Below, one piece after another: positions 33,933 to 43,099 of a stretch of DNA of 64,000 bases. The translations under genes and the position numbers were made by a program. This stretch comes from Ruminococcaceae bacterium BL-6 (GTDB lineage: Bacteria; Bacillota; Clostridia; Oscillospirales; Acutalibacteraceae), in assembly GCA_902810075.1 (NCBI GenBank), contig LR778135.1, positions 3,224,001-3,288,000 of the forward strand. Reading direction: 5' to 3'. The first letter of the stretch is position 1. Every line of letters begins with the position of its first letter. The notes beneath the pieces are model-generated. The model made no database searches and had not been told where the DNA came from. It saw only the letters and a program-made list of their open reading frames with translations.

Positions 33933-35437
33933 AGCTCATCCCCCCTTTGGCAGGCATTCCGGTAATGCAGCGGCGTTGTTCCCGCCAGACGCTTGAACAC
34001 CTTGCCGAAGTAGCCCTGATCCCTGTAGCCGATCGCGTCGCTGATCTCTCCGACGGTCATCTCGGTTTCCTTCAGCAGCCTCTTCGCCTCTTTGATCCGG
34101 ACCGCATTCAAATGTTCGATAAAGCTCTTTCCGGTATTCTGGGTCACGCAGGAGGAAAGGTAGGTATAATTCAGGTGAAGAGCGGCGGCGGCATCCTGAA
34201 GGGTGACGGGCTCCCGGTAATGGTCCGCGATGTACCGCATCACATCCCGGACTGCCGTGCCCTGCTTCTGGGAAAGGAACGGAAGCTGCCGGCGGACCCC
34301 TTCAAACAGCGATTCCACGATCCCGGTGATCTGCTCCCTGGAATAGGCGTAATCCAGCTCTTTCAGAAGCTTGATCTGCAGCCGGGTCATCGCCATGGAT
34401 TCCTGAAAGAAGGGCTTCAGCTCCTGTATGGTCTGAAAGAGGACATCCTCCAGCTGCCGTTTGAAGGCGGCCGGTTCCATGGCCTGCCCCGCGGCGGTTT
34501 GCTCCCAGAAGGACATCAGCGTCTCCCGCGCGCCGGCCAGATCCTGCTCTTTTACAAGGGACAGGAACCGCTCCTTGGGGAAGGGCTCGCACGGGTGAGA
34601 GGGCGGGATCTCCTCTTCTGAAAAGAAGAGCGGCGGCGACCTGTAGATCGCATAGGCGGCGGCCTGGTTCAGGCGCTCGCAGCCGGCCCGGAAATCCGAA
34701 AGGCTCGTAAGCGCCCGGGACAGGACGCCGCAGGTGTGGGGAAACGATTTTTGGAGATTTTCAAAAATCGCCTGCAATTCCTTCCGCTCCAAAGGGAGCG
34801 CCGTATGAACCAGCACAATACCGTGATGCTGTGTCGTGATTGCGGAAAACACGATATGGTCCCGGAAAATTTCACACATCGTGTTGAACAGGTCTTTTTC
34901 GCCGGAAAGATCCTTCTGCGGCATGTCCAGATAGAGAAGGCGGAAAGAGCTCCCGGAGACGCGGCTCTGCACATATTGGGAAAGAGCGGAAAACGGCGGG
35001 GAGGAATAGCCGTCCAAAGCTTCCCTGACCAGGCTCTGAAAATTGTAGGTTTCATCCGGCATTTCCCGGTTCCGGCAGTATTCCTCCAATAAACGGAGCA
35101 GGGAGCCGCCCGTCGCGGAGTCCTTTAAAATGTAATCCCTGGCTCCCAGCTTAAACGCCTGCCGCACTTTATCGTATTCATCGAAATTGCTGAGCATGAT
35201 CACCGGGGCCTTCAGGTTCCGCTTCCGGTATTCCCGCAGAAATGCAATTCCATCCATCACAGGCATCACGACGTCGCACAGGACAAGATCAAACGTTTCC
35301 TTTTCCAAAGCGCCCAGGGCTTCCTGACCGTTGGACGCTTCAAAGCCGATGACAAAGGAAGACTGCTCCCGACTAATCATATATTTGATGCCTTGCCGAA
35401 AAATAAATTCATCATCAATCAGCAGTATCTTTGTGAT
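33929..35437 (-). CDS. YesN-type response regulator (REC plus AraC helix-turn-helix), apparent ATC start
   Basis: The protein has an N-terminal receiver domain and a C-terminal AraC pair of helix-turn-helix motifs (LQDAAAALHLNYTYLSSC and VGEISDAIGYRDQGYFGKVFKRLAG). The first ATG in frame (35380) would cut off the strand KILLIDDE and its two acidic residues. Extending upstream restores a complete receiver: Asp8, Asp9, phospho-acceptor Asp55 (LCDVVMP) and Lys in ILKDS. No ATG, GTG or TTG exists in that frame; the codon placed 7 nt after GGAGGG is ATC at 35437, giving 502 residues. A rare ATC start or a one-base assembly error are the options. It should regulate the divergent sugar operon. Confidence 0.85.
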   Translation of the reverse strand: MTKILLIDDEFIFRQGIKYMISREQSSFVIGFEASNGQEALGALEKETFDLVLCDVVMPVMDGIAFLREYRKRNLKAPVIMLSNFDEYDKVRQAFKLGARDYILKDSATGGSLLRLLEEYCRNREMPDETYNFQSLVREALDGYSSPPFSALSQYVQSRVSGSSFRLLYLDMPQKDLSGEKDLFNTMCEIFRDHIVFSAITTQHHGIVLVHTALPLERKELQAIFENLQKSFPHTCGVLSRALTSLSDFRAGCERLNQAAAYAIYRSPPLFFSEEEIPPSHPCEPFPKERFLSLVKEQDLAGARETLMSFWEQTAAGQAMEPAAFKRQLEDVLFQTIQELKPFFQESMAMTRLQIKLLKELDYAYSREQITGIVESLFEGVRRQLPFLSQKQGTAVRDVMRYIADHYREPVTLQDAAAALHLNYTYLSSCVTQNTGKSFIEHLNAVRIKEAKRLLKETEMTVGEISDAIGYRDQGYFGKVFKRLAGTTPLHYRNACQRGDEL

Positions 35438-35745
35438 AAGGCTTCCCTCCCCCGTTTTCCACCGCAGAGGCGCCCGCCGGGTTCTCCGCCGTTTTCCGTT
35501 CTCTTTCCTAGTTTTTCAAGGGGAGAGAATGGAAAAATTAAGGTTTGTCGATAAACTTTTTTAAGAATAAGTTAAAAAAGAAGAAATATTTTTGAAAATA
35601 TCCGAAATATCTTCTACCGTACCTCACTTTTTTCATGATACACTGAATACAGACATTTTGTAAAGAGGAATGTGGCATCTTGCAAAATCAGTAAATTTTG
35701 GCAGGCCCCGTTTGAGCGGGACCTAAGTAGAAAGGGGTTTTCTCA
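35438..35745. promoter_or_regulatory. Divergent control region of the sugar-uptake and regulator operons
   Basis: 308 bp without a gene. The AT-rich middle (35540-35660) holds an extended -10 candidate for the plus strand (TGATACACT, 35636-35644) without a good -35, as expected for an activator-dependent promoter. A GGCCCCG/CGGGACC hairpin lies in the leader at 35704-35722, and AAAGGGG precedes the ATG at 35746. AraC-type sites could not be assigned. Confidence 0.45.
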
Positions 35746-37059
35746 ATGAAACGTGTCAAATGGCTTTCCCTCGTCATGGCCGTCGTCATGATGCTGTCCA
35801 CCATGGCGTCCTGTAAATCTTCCGGCAGCGGGAGCGCAGATTCCTCCTCCGGCAGCGCCCAGGGAGGGACAAAAGAGCTCAACGTCTGGGCCTGGGATGT
35901 AGAATACAATATTCCGGTCATGAAGGAAGCGGCCAAGCGTTACGAGGCAACTCATCCGGATGTCAAAATCAACGTGACGGAATATTCCTACGACGATATC
36001 ATCCAGAAGCTGAACACCAACCTGGCTTCCGGCATTACCGACGGCCTGCCGGACATCATCCTCAGTGAAGACGGCAGCGTGCAGAAATACCTGAACTCTT
36101 TTCCCGGCGCTTTTTACGATATGACAAAGAAGATAGATTTCTCCAAGTTTGCCGAGTACAAGGTGAAAAACCTGACTCTGAACGGCAAGGTGTACGGCGT
36201 CCCCTTCGATACGGGGACGGAAGCCCTGTTCTACCGCAAGGACTACATGGACAAGGCCGGGGTCACGGAGAACGACCTGAAAGAGATCACCTGGGATCAG
36301 TATATCCAGATCGCGAAAAAAGTAAAGCAGAAAACCGGCAAGGATATGCTGACTCTGGACCCGAACAGCGCGAACTTCATGGGCGATGCCATGCGGTCCT
36401 CGGGCACATGGTATTTTACGGAGGACGGCAAGCCCAATATGGCCGGAAACCCCGCTTTGCTGGAAAGCCTTCGCGTTTATAAGGATCTGATGAACAGCGG
36501 CACGGTAAAGCAGACCACCAGCTGGGGGGAACTGGCCGCCGCCCTGAATAACGGGGACGTCGCCACGATCACCTCGGGCTGCTGGATCGTTCCCACCATC
36601 ACCGCGGAGAAAAGCCAGTCCGGCCTGTGGCGCATCACCCAGATGCCCCGCCTGAACATCTCCGGCGGAGGCAACTACGGCAACCGGGGCGGCTCCAACT
36701 GGATGATCCTGTCCGCTTCCAAGAACGCGGATGTGGCCGCCGATTTCCTCACTCAGATTTTTGCGGGGGACGTCGATTTCTATGACACCATTCTGACCAA
36801 GATCGGCGCCGTCGGCACTTATCTGCCCGCTTCCACCAGCAAAGCTTACGAGCAGGATGTGGAATTCTTCGGCGGACAAAAGATCTGGAAGACCTTTTCG
36901 GACTGGAGCAAAAAGGTTCCCCCCATCTATCTTGGCGTTTACACCGACGTGGCCGACTCCGTGATGGTCACCTCGCTCGCCTCCTATATGGACGGCAGCA
37001 CCAATGCGGAAGAAACCCTGAAGAAAGCGCAGGAGCTGCTGAAACAGCAGATCGGCTGA
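35746..37059 (+). CDS. Sugar ABC transporter substrate-binding lipoprotein
   Basis: A 437-residue family 1 extracellular solute-binding protein. A signal peptide ends at a lipobox-type MASC, followed by a Ser/Gly-rich linker. The mature part has ELNVWAWDVEYNIPVMKEAAKRYE near the start and VYGVPFDTGTEALFYRKDYMDKAG in the first lobe, typical of carbohydrate binders. Position next to a LacZ-type enzyme suggests a galactoside or galactose-containing oligosaccharide. First gene of the operon; a hairpin after its stop probably raises its expression over the permeases. Confidence 0.93.
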   Translation: MKRVKWLSLVMAVVMMLSTMASCKSSGSGSADSSSGSAQGGTKELNVWAWDVEYNIPVMKEAAKRYEATHPDVKINVTEYSYDDIIQKLNTNLASGITDGLPDIILSEDGSVQKYLNSFPGAFYDMTKKIDFSKFAEYKVKNLTLNGKVYGVPFDTGTEALFYRKDYMDKAGVTENDLKEITWDQYIQIAKKVKQKTGKDMLTLDPNSANFMGDAMRSSGTWYFTEDGKPNMAGNPALLESLRVYKDLMNSGTVKQTTSWGELAAALNNGDVATITSGCWIVPTITAEKSQSGLWRITQMPRLNISGGGNYGNRGGSNWMILSASKNADVAADFLTQIFAGDVDFYDTILTKIGAVGTYLPASTSKAYEQDVEFFGGQKIWKTFSDWSKKVPPIYLGVYTDVADSVMVTSLASYMDGSTNAEETLKKAQELLKQQIG

Positions 37060-37068
37060 TCCCTTTAC

Positions 37069-37103
37069 AAAAATGCCCCATAACTTCTTATGAGGGCATT
37101 TTT
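37069..37103 (+). terminator. Intercistronic hairpin/terminator after the binding-protein gene
   Basis: AAAAATGCCC pairs with GGGCATTTTT around a 15-nt loop, with a short T run. Partial termination here would let the binding protein be made in excess over the permeases. Confidence 0.7.
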
Positions 37104-37174
37104 GCTGGCTAGAACAACGACCCGCATCCGGCGGGCATCCTGCGGCAAAATCAACTGGAAAAGGACTGGGTGAA

Positions 37175-38059
37175 ATGAAGATAAAACGGCGGCCGGCAAT
37201 CTCCCTGAACGGCTGGGGGTTTGTCATCCCTTCCATCGTGTTTTTCCTTTGGCTGACGTTTCTGCCGATGATTCAGGCCCTTCTGCTCTCTTTTCAAAAG
37301 GGAAAGGGCAACAACACCAGCTTCGGGGGGCTCAGCAACTATCAGCGGCTGTTTCAGGACCCCATGTTTATCACGGCGGTTAAAAATACCTTTCTGTATC
37401 TGATCATTCAGGTGCCGATCATGCTGTTCCTGGCATTGATCGTCTCCTCCATGCTGAATAATCCCAAGCTGAAATTCCGGGGGCTGTTCCGTACCGCCAT
37501 CTTTGTCCCCTGCATTACTTCCCTGGTGGCTTATTCGCTGCTGTTCAAGAGCATGTTCGCCGTGGACGGCGTGGTGAACCGTACCCTGATGGGGCTTCAC
37601 CTGATTTCGGACCCCGTCCGCTGGCTGCTGGACCCCTTCTGGGCCAAGGTGGTGATCATCGTCGCCATCACCTGGAGGTGGATGGGCTACAATATGATCT
37701 TTTATCTTTCCAGCCTGCAGAACATCGATTACAGCATGTACGAGGCCGCCAGCATCGACGGCGCCAGCGCGGCGCAGCAGTTTTTCCGCATCACCGTTCC
37801 CCAGCTGAAGCCGGTAATCCTGCTGACCGCCATCATGTCCACCTCCGGCACGCTTCAGATTTTCGACGAGATCGTGAACATAACCAACGGCGGGCCCAAC
37901 AACACCACTATTTCCATCGCGTACTATATTTATCAGCTCTCTTTCAAATTCATGCCGGACTTCGGCTATGCCGCGACGGTATCTTACGCGGTGTTCCTGA
38001 TGGTGGCTGTTTTGTCCCTGATTCAAATCAAAGTGAGTGGTGACAGCAATGAAGATTAA
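37175..38059 (+). CDS. Sugar ABC transporter permease (MalF-type)
   Basis: A 294-residue permease with six membrane helices. The ATPase-contact (EAA) motif reads YEAASIDGASAAQQFFRITVPQLKP. Partner of the next gene; the ATPase is not in this cluster, so a shared MsmX-like ATPase elsewhere is likely. Overlaps the next gene's start. Confidence 0.93.
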   Translation: MKIKRRPAISLNGWGFVIPSIVFFLWLTFLPMIQALLLSFQKGKGNNTSFGGLSNYQRLFQDPMFITAVKNTFLYLIIQVPIMLFLALIVSSMLNNPKLKFRGLFRTAIFVPCITSLVAYSLLFKSMFAVDGVVNRTLMGLHLISDPVRWLLDPFWAKVVIIVAITWRWMGYNMIFYLSSLQNIDYSMYEAASIDGASAAQQFFRITVPQLKPVILLTAIMSTSGTLQIFDEIVNITNGGPNNTTISIAYYIYQLSFKFMPDFGYAATVSYAVFLMVAVLSLIQIKVSGDSNED

Positions 38060-38870
38060 GCAGAGCAGGTTCTGGTCGCGCGGATTTCAGTACGTCATTC
38101 TGATTCTCGTCTCGTTTCTCTCGGTTTTTCCCTTTTACTGGATGATCGTCAGCGCCACAAACGTGAGCAAGGATATCACCATGGGCAAGCTCTCTTTCGG
38201 CTCCGCCCTGGAAGCCAACCTCACGAAGCTGATGAAAGCGGGCGATCTCGTCACCAGCCTGACAAACACCGTCATCCTGACCGTGTGCATCGTGGGGCTC
38301 AGCCTGCTGCTCTGCTCCATGGCCGGATACGGCTATGTGGTGTTTCAAAGCAAGCGGAAGAACCGGTGGTTCTATTTCATCCTGACCTCCATGATGATCC
38401 CCACCGCCACCCTGGTCATTCCCCTGTTCCGCATGTTCAGCAAGCTGGGGCTTCTCAACACCAAGCTGGGGGTGATCCTGCCCGCGGTTTCCACCGCTTT
38501 CCTGATTTTCTTTTTCCGTCAGAATACCAAGAACTTTCCGATGGAAACCATTCAGGCGGCCCGCATCGACGGCCTGAACGAAGCGGGGATTTTCTTCCAG
38601 ATCTATTTTCCCATGATGAAGCCGACCTATGCGGCCGCAACCATCATCACATTCATGTCGGCCTGGAATAACTACATGTGGCCTCTGATCGCCCTGCAGA
38701 CCCCCGACCAGCGCACGCTGCCCCTGATGATCAGCTCGCTGGGGTCCTCCTATACGCCCGATTTCGGGATGATCATGGTCGGGATCATTATCTCCACGCT
38801 GCCTTCCGCAGTGATCTTCTTTCTCCTGCAGAAGCACTTCGTCAGCGGCATGGTCGGCTCGATCAAGTAG
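38049..38870 (+). CDS. Sugar ABC transporter permease (MalG-type)
   Basis: A 273-residue permease with six membrane helices and the EAA motif IQAARIDGLNEAGIFFQIYFPMMKP. The ending (KHFVSGMVGSIK) is typical of the MalG/LacG class. ATG 38049 overlaps the preceding stop by 11 bp; a GTG at 38037 is possible. No ATPase gene follows. Confidence 0.93.
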   Translation: MKIKQSRFWSRGFQYVILILVSFLSVFPFYWMIVSATNVSKDITMGKLSFGSALEANLTKLMKAGDLVTSLTNTVILTVCIVGLSLLLCSMAGYGYVVFQSKRKNRWFYFILTSMMIPTATLVIPLFRMFSKLGLLNTKLGVILPAVSTAFLIFFFRQNTKNFPMETIQAARIDGLNEAGIFFQIYFPMMKPTYAAATIITFMSAWNNYMWPLIALQTPDQRTLPLMISSLGSSYTPDFGMIMVGIIISTLPSAVIFFLLQKHFVSGMVGSIK

Positions 38871-38951
38871 CCCCGCCGCTCCCGCGATTTCGGGTGATTC
38901 TGCTCCGCCGCCCGCAGCGGGCGGAAAAATTCATTGAATGGGGGAATCCTT

Positions 38952-41900
38952 TTGAATACAGAAGAAAAGCTCCGTCATCTGGAAGATCCGCAGTTTGTGA
39001 TGGAAAACCGCCTGCCGCCTCATTCTGACCACTCTTTTTATCAGGAAGGGGAAACGCCCGGCGGGGACATGGGGCTGAAAATCAGCCTGAACGGCGTCTG
39101 GAAGTTTCATCTGGCCCCCAATCCCCGGTCCGTGCCGCAGTCCTATCAGGAGCCGGGCTTTTCCTGCGCCGGGTGGGGTGACATCCGCGTGCCCGGCCAC
39201 ATGGAGCTGCAGGGCTATGGCAAACCGCAGTATGTGGATACCTGCTATCCCTGGGACGGCGTACAGCCGGTCAGGCCGCACGAAGTGCCTGCGGAATCGA
39301 ACCCCACCGGCTGCTACGTCCGCAGCTTTTCCGTCCCGGAAGCATGGAACGGAAAAGAAATCCATATCACCTTCGACGGGGTGGAGACCGCGTTCCATCT
39401 CTGGTGCAACGGCGGCTATGTGGGTTACAGCGAGGACAGCTACACCCCGAGCGAATTCGATCTGACCCCCTTTCTGAAAGCGGGGGAAAACAAGCTCGCG
39501 GTGGAGGTGTACCGCTTCTGCACCGGCACATGGCTGGAGGATCAGGACTTCTGGCGGATGGGCGGCATCATGCGAAGCGTGTCCCTCACGGCCCTGCCGG
39601 CGGTTCATCTGGAAGATTTGAAGATCGACGCGGGCCTGGAGGAAGACGGCACCGGCACCCTGCGCTTTCGCGGGAAGCTGCGCCGAGCAGTCGCGGCGGA
39701 AGTGGAGGTCCGGTGGACTCTTCTCGACCCGGAAGGGAAAAAGGCGCTGGAAGGCTCCGTTCCCGCGGAGCAGGAAGCTTTTTCCGTTGATTCCGCCCTG
39801 GCGGATGCCCTTCCCTGGAGCGCCGAGAGGCCCCATCTGTATTCCCTGCGGCTGACCCTCTGCAGCCGGGAAACCGGGAGCGTTTACGAAATCGTGCCCT
39901 ACCGGGTGGGATTCCGACGCGTGGAAATCAAAAATCAAACGCTTCTGCTCAACGGAAAGCGCCTGGTTTTCCGGGGCGTCAACCGCCACGAGTTCAGTGC
40001 GGAAAAAGGCAGGGCCATCGGCAGGGAAGAGATGGAATGGGACATCCGCTTCCTGAAACAAAACAATTTCAACGCGGTGCGCACCAGCCACTACCCCAAC
40101 CAGAGCGACTGGTATGAGCTCTGCGACAGTTACGGCATCTACCTGATCGACGAAACCAATCTGGAGACCCACGGGACCTGGCACATGGGCGCCGACGAGA
40201 ACACGCTGCCCGGGGATGACCCCGCCTGGCTTCCCGCCGTGTTGAACAGGGCCGAAGCCATGGTGGAGCGGGACAGAAACCACGCCAGCGTTCTGGTGTG
40301 GAGCTGCGGAAACGAATCCTGGGGAGGCAAAAACCTGTATGAGATGAGCCAGAGGATCCGTGCGCTGGACCCCACCCGGCCGGTCCATTACGAGGGGGTC
40401 TGCCACGACCGCAGGTACCAAAACACCACCGACTTTGAAAGCCGCATGTACACCACGGCGCAGCAGGCGGCGGAATATCTGGAAAACAAGCCGGCCATGC
40501 CTTACCTGCACTGCGAATATTCCCACGCCATGGGGAATTCCTGCGGCGGGCTGTTCAAATATACGGAGCTGGCCGACCGCTACCCCCAGTACGCGGGAGG
40601 GTTTATCTGGGACTACATCGACCAGGCCCTCTCCTATCCGAATCCGCTGGGGCAAAGGGACCTCGCGTTCGGCGGCGACTTCGGCGACCGCCCCTCGAAC
40701 TACTGCTTCTGCACGGATGGGCTTCTTTTCGCCGACCGCACCCCTTCGCCCAAAATGCAGGAGGTCAAGTTCCTGTATCAGGATTTCCGGCTGGAGCCGG
40801 ACCGCAGCGGCGTGACGGTACGGAACAAAAGCCCCTTCTCCGACGGCGGGGAGTACCGGATGGAATGGCTGCTGTTCCAGGATGGAGCTCTGGTGAAAAA
40901 AGGGGAGTCCGGCTTTTGCCAGCCCCCCCTGAGCAGCCGCTATTACCCCCTGTTTCCCCGGGAGATCGATCTCGAGGGAGAAGTGACGCTGGAGGTCCGC
41001 CTGGTGCTCCGGGAGGACACCCTCTATGCGGAAAAGGGCCATGAAGCGGCGTTCGGGCAGGCCGTCTGGAACGGACGCCCGAGGAAAAAGGGAAAGGAGT
41101 TCCCGGCGCCTTCCGCGTTCCGCGTGGTGGACGGCGACGATACCTATGGAATCCACGGGGATGATTTTTCGGTCCTGTTCTGCAAAACGACCGGCAGAAT
41201 GGTCTCCCTGAAGTCGGCGGGCAGAGAATTCATCGGCAGCCCCCTGCGCACGGTCGCCCCGAATTTCTGGCGGGCTCCCACACCCAACGACGAAGGCTTT
41301 CAGATGGAATTCAAATATTCGACCTGGAAGACGGCTTCCCTGTACGGCAAACCGGTGGACATTTCCTTTGACAAAGGAGACGCCTGGGCCGGGGCCGCCG
41401 CGAAGTACGACCTCGGGAACGGAGCCTTCTGCACGCTGCGGTACACCGTTTCCGCAAGCGGCGAAATCACCGTCCGGGAGGAATATCAGGGAGCCGACGG
41501 CCTTCCGGAAATGCCCGCGTTCGGCTTTTCGCTGAGCATCCCGGCCGAATACCGTTTCGTCGAATATTACGGCCTCGGGCCGGAAGAGAATTATATCGAC
41601 CGCTGCAAGGGGGCCCGCCTGGGGCTGTTTCAAACGACGCCGCAGCGGAACATGACCCCTTACCTGATCCCGCAGGAATGCGGCAACCGGACTGGGGTGC
41701 GCTGGGCCTGTGTCTGCAACGGACAGGGGCACGGGCTTCGGATCGAAGGGGAGCATCCCTTTGAGCTGTCGGTGCTCCCCTACACTTCCCACGAGCTGGA
41801 AAACGCCTATCACCGCTATGAGCTGCCGCCCGTGTCGAAGACCGTGCTCTGCGTCAATCAAAAGCAGATGGGCGTCGGGGGGGACGACTCCTGGAAATCC

Positions 41901-41972
41901 ATGCCGCACCCGGAATTCCGGATCCCGTCGGATGGGAATATGGCCTTCCAGATCACCCTCCGCCTGCTCTAG
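38952..41972 (+). CDS. lacZ: Beta-galactosidase, LacZ type (glycoside hydrolase family 2)
   Basis: A 1006-residue cytoplasmic enzyme close in length to E. coli LacZ. Domain order: sugar-binding jelly roll (about 45-220), immunoglobulin-like domain, TIM barrel (about 320-620), further beta domain, and C-terminal Bgal_small_N region (from about 720). The acid/base Glu455 lies in GNESWGG and the nucleophile Glu522 in CEYSHAMGNS. NRHEFSAEKGRAIG and RTSHYPNQSDWYELCD are conserved. TTG 38952 is used because GGGGGA lies 6 nt upstream; the in-frame TTG at 38934 has no ribosome site. Last gene of the transporter operon, so imported galactosides are split inside the cell. Confidence 0.95.
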   Translation: MNTEEKLRHLEDPQFVMENRLPPHSDHSFYQEGETPGGDMGLKISLNGVWKFHLAPNPRSVPQSYQEPGFSCAGWGDIRVPGHMELQGYGKPQYVDTCYPWDGVQPVRPHEVPAESNPTGCYVRSFSVPEAWNGKEIHITFDGVETAFHLWCNGGYVGYSEDSYTPSEFDLTPFLKAGENKLAVEVYRFCTGTWLEDQDFWRMGGIMRSVSLTALPAVHLEDLKIDAGLEEDGTGTLRFRGKLRRAVAAEVEVRWTLLDPEGKKALEGSVPAEQEAFSVDSALADALPWSAERPHLYSLRLTLCSRETGSVYEIVPYRVGFRRVEIKNQTLLLNGKRLVFRGVNRHEFSAEKGRAIGREEMEWDIRFLKQNNFNAVRTSHYPNQSDWYELCDSYGIYLIDETNLETHGTWHMGADENTLPGDDPAWLPAVLNRAEAMVERDRNHASVLVWSCGNESWGGKNLYEMSQRIRALDPTRPVHYEGVCHDRRYQNTTDFESRMYTTAQQAAEYLENKPAMPYLHCEYSHAMGNSCGGLFKYTELADRYPQYAGGFIWDYIDQALSYPNPLGQRDLAFGGDFGDRPSNYCFCTDGLLFADRTPSPKMQEVKFLYQDFRLEPDRSGVTVRNKSPFSDGGEYRMEWLLFQDGALVKKGESGFCQPPLSSRYYPLFPREIDLEGEVTLEVRLVLREDTLYAEKGHEAAFGQAVWNGRPRKKGKEFPAPSAFRVVDGDDTYGIHGDDFSVLFCKTTGRMVSLKSAGREFIGSPLRTVAPNFWRAPTPNDEGFQMEFKYSTWKTASLYGKPVDISFDKGDAWAGAAAKYDLGNGAFCTLRYTVSASGEITVREEYQGADGLPEMPAFGFSLSIPAEYRFVEYYGLGPEENYIDRCKGARLGLFQTTPQRNMTPYLIPQECGNRTGVRWACVCNGQGHGLRIEGEHPFELSVLPYTSHELENAYHRYELPPVSKTVLCVNQKQMGVGGDDSWKSMPHPEFRIPSDGNMAFQITLRLL

Positions 41973-42030
41973 AAGGAAGCGGGAAAGCGCCCCGCAAAAA
42001 AGCAAATTCAGGCTCTTCAGCAATCTAAAA

Positions 42031-42178
42031 GGTGCTGTTGCAAAACGAATTTGCGATGGCAAATTGCACAAGGCAACAGCCCAAAGCATAAGAAAATACG
42101 TCTTGAAACGGCTTTGAAAGCCCAATCTAGACGTATTTTTTTGCATTATTTTCGCTGGAGCCGTTTTGCAACAGCCCC
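42031..42178. mobile_element. Small inverted-repeat element (MITE-like) carrying a terminator
   Basis: The ends GGTGCTGTTGCAAAACG and, reversed, GGGGCTGTTGCAAAACG match in 16 of 17 positions and resemble the CTGTTGCAAA tips of some insertion sequences. The 148-bp interior has no gene. It contains an 11-bp stem (AAAATACGTCT, 42093-42103, with AGACGTATTTT, 42129-42139) followed by a T run, which can end the lacZ transcript. No clear target-site duplication is visible. Confidence 0.75.
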
Positions 42179-42193
42179 ATATTCTCTTCTATT

Positions 42194-43099
42194 TCATTCG
42201 CCCAGCAGAGTGACCAGCACGGCCTTCTGCGCGTGAAGGCGGTTTTCCGCCTCCTCGAAGATTTCCGCCGCGTGGCCCTCGAAAACCTCTTCGGTGATCT
42301 CCTCCCCGCGGTGCGCGGGCAGGCAGTGGAGCACGACGGCATCCCCGGCGGCAAGGGCCATGTTTTCGGCGTTCACCTGATACCCGGCGAATGCCTTCTC
42401 CCGCTCCTTCTTTTCGCTTTCCATGCCCATGGAAGCCCATACATCCGTAACCACCACGTCCGCGCCCTCGATCGCTTCCCACGGCTTGTGCGTCAGGAAG
42501 AAATCCGGGTTCCCGGAAGCAAAATCGAGCACCTCTTTCGCCGGCTCGTACCCCTCGGGGCAGGCCGCGGAGACCTTCATCCCCATTTTCAGGCCGCCCA
42601 CCGTCAGGGAGTTGAGCATGTTGTTCCCGTCCCCGATAAAGCACATCTTCAGGCCGTCCAGCTGCCCCTTGTACTCGCGCACCGTCATCAGATCCGCCAG
42701 CACCTGGCAGGGATGTGAAAAATCCGTCAGGCCGTTGATGATGGGAATCGAGCCGTACTCCGCCAGATCCTCGACTTCCTTCTGGGCGTAGGTGCGGATC
42801 ATGATGCCGTCCAGATAGCGGGAAAGCACGCGCGCGGTGTCCTGAACCGGCTCGCCGCGGCCGATCTGCATGTCGGAGGCGGAAAGAAAGATCGGCAGCC
42901 CGCCGAGCTGGTACATGCCGGCTTCGAATGAAACGCGCGTGCGGGTCGAGGCCTTCTGGAAAATCATGCCGAGCGTTTTTCCGGCAAGGCGCGGATGCGC
43001 GATGCCGTGTTTCTTTTCATACTTCAGCTGGTCCGCCAGATTCAGAATTCCGGTGATCTCCTGCGCGGACAGGTCCAGCATCTTCAAAAGGTGTTTCAT
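42194..43099 (-). CDS. argF: Ornithine carbamoyltransferase
   Basis: A 301-residue enzyme making citrulline from ornithine and carbamoyl phosphate. The carbamoyl-phosphate loop is FQKASTRTRVSFE, followed by the HPCQ motif (FSHPCQVLADL) and the ornithine loop with HCLPAHRGEE. DVWASMGME is conserved. The start overlaps the argD stop (ATGA). Last gene of the arginine operon. Confidence 0.97.
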   Translation of the reverse strand: MKHLLKMLDLSAQEITGILNLADQLKYEKKHGIAHPRLAGKTLGMIFQKASTRTRVSFEAGMYQLGGLPIFLSASDMQIGRGEPVQDTARVLSRYLDGIMIRTYAQKEVEDLAEYGSIPIINGLTDFSHPCQVLADLMTVREYKGQLDGLKMCFIGDGNNMLNSLTVGGLKMGMKVSAACPEGYEPAKEVLDFASGNPDFFLTHKPWEAIEGADVVVTDVWASMGMESEKKEREKAFAGYQVNAENMALAAGDAVVLHCLPAHRGEEITEEVFEGHAAEIFEEAENRLHAQKAVLVTLLGE

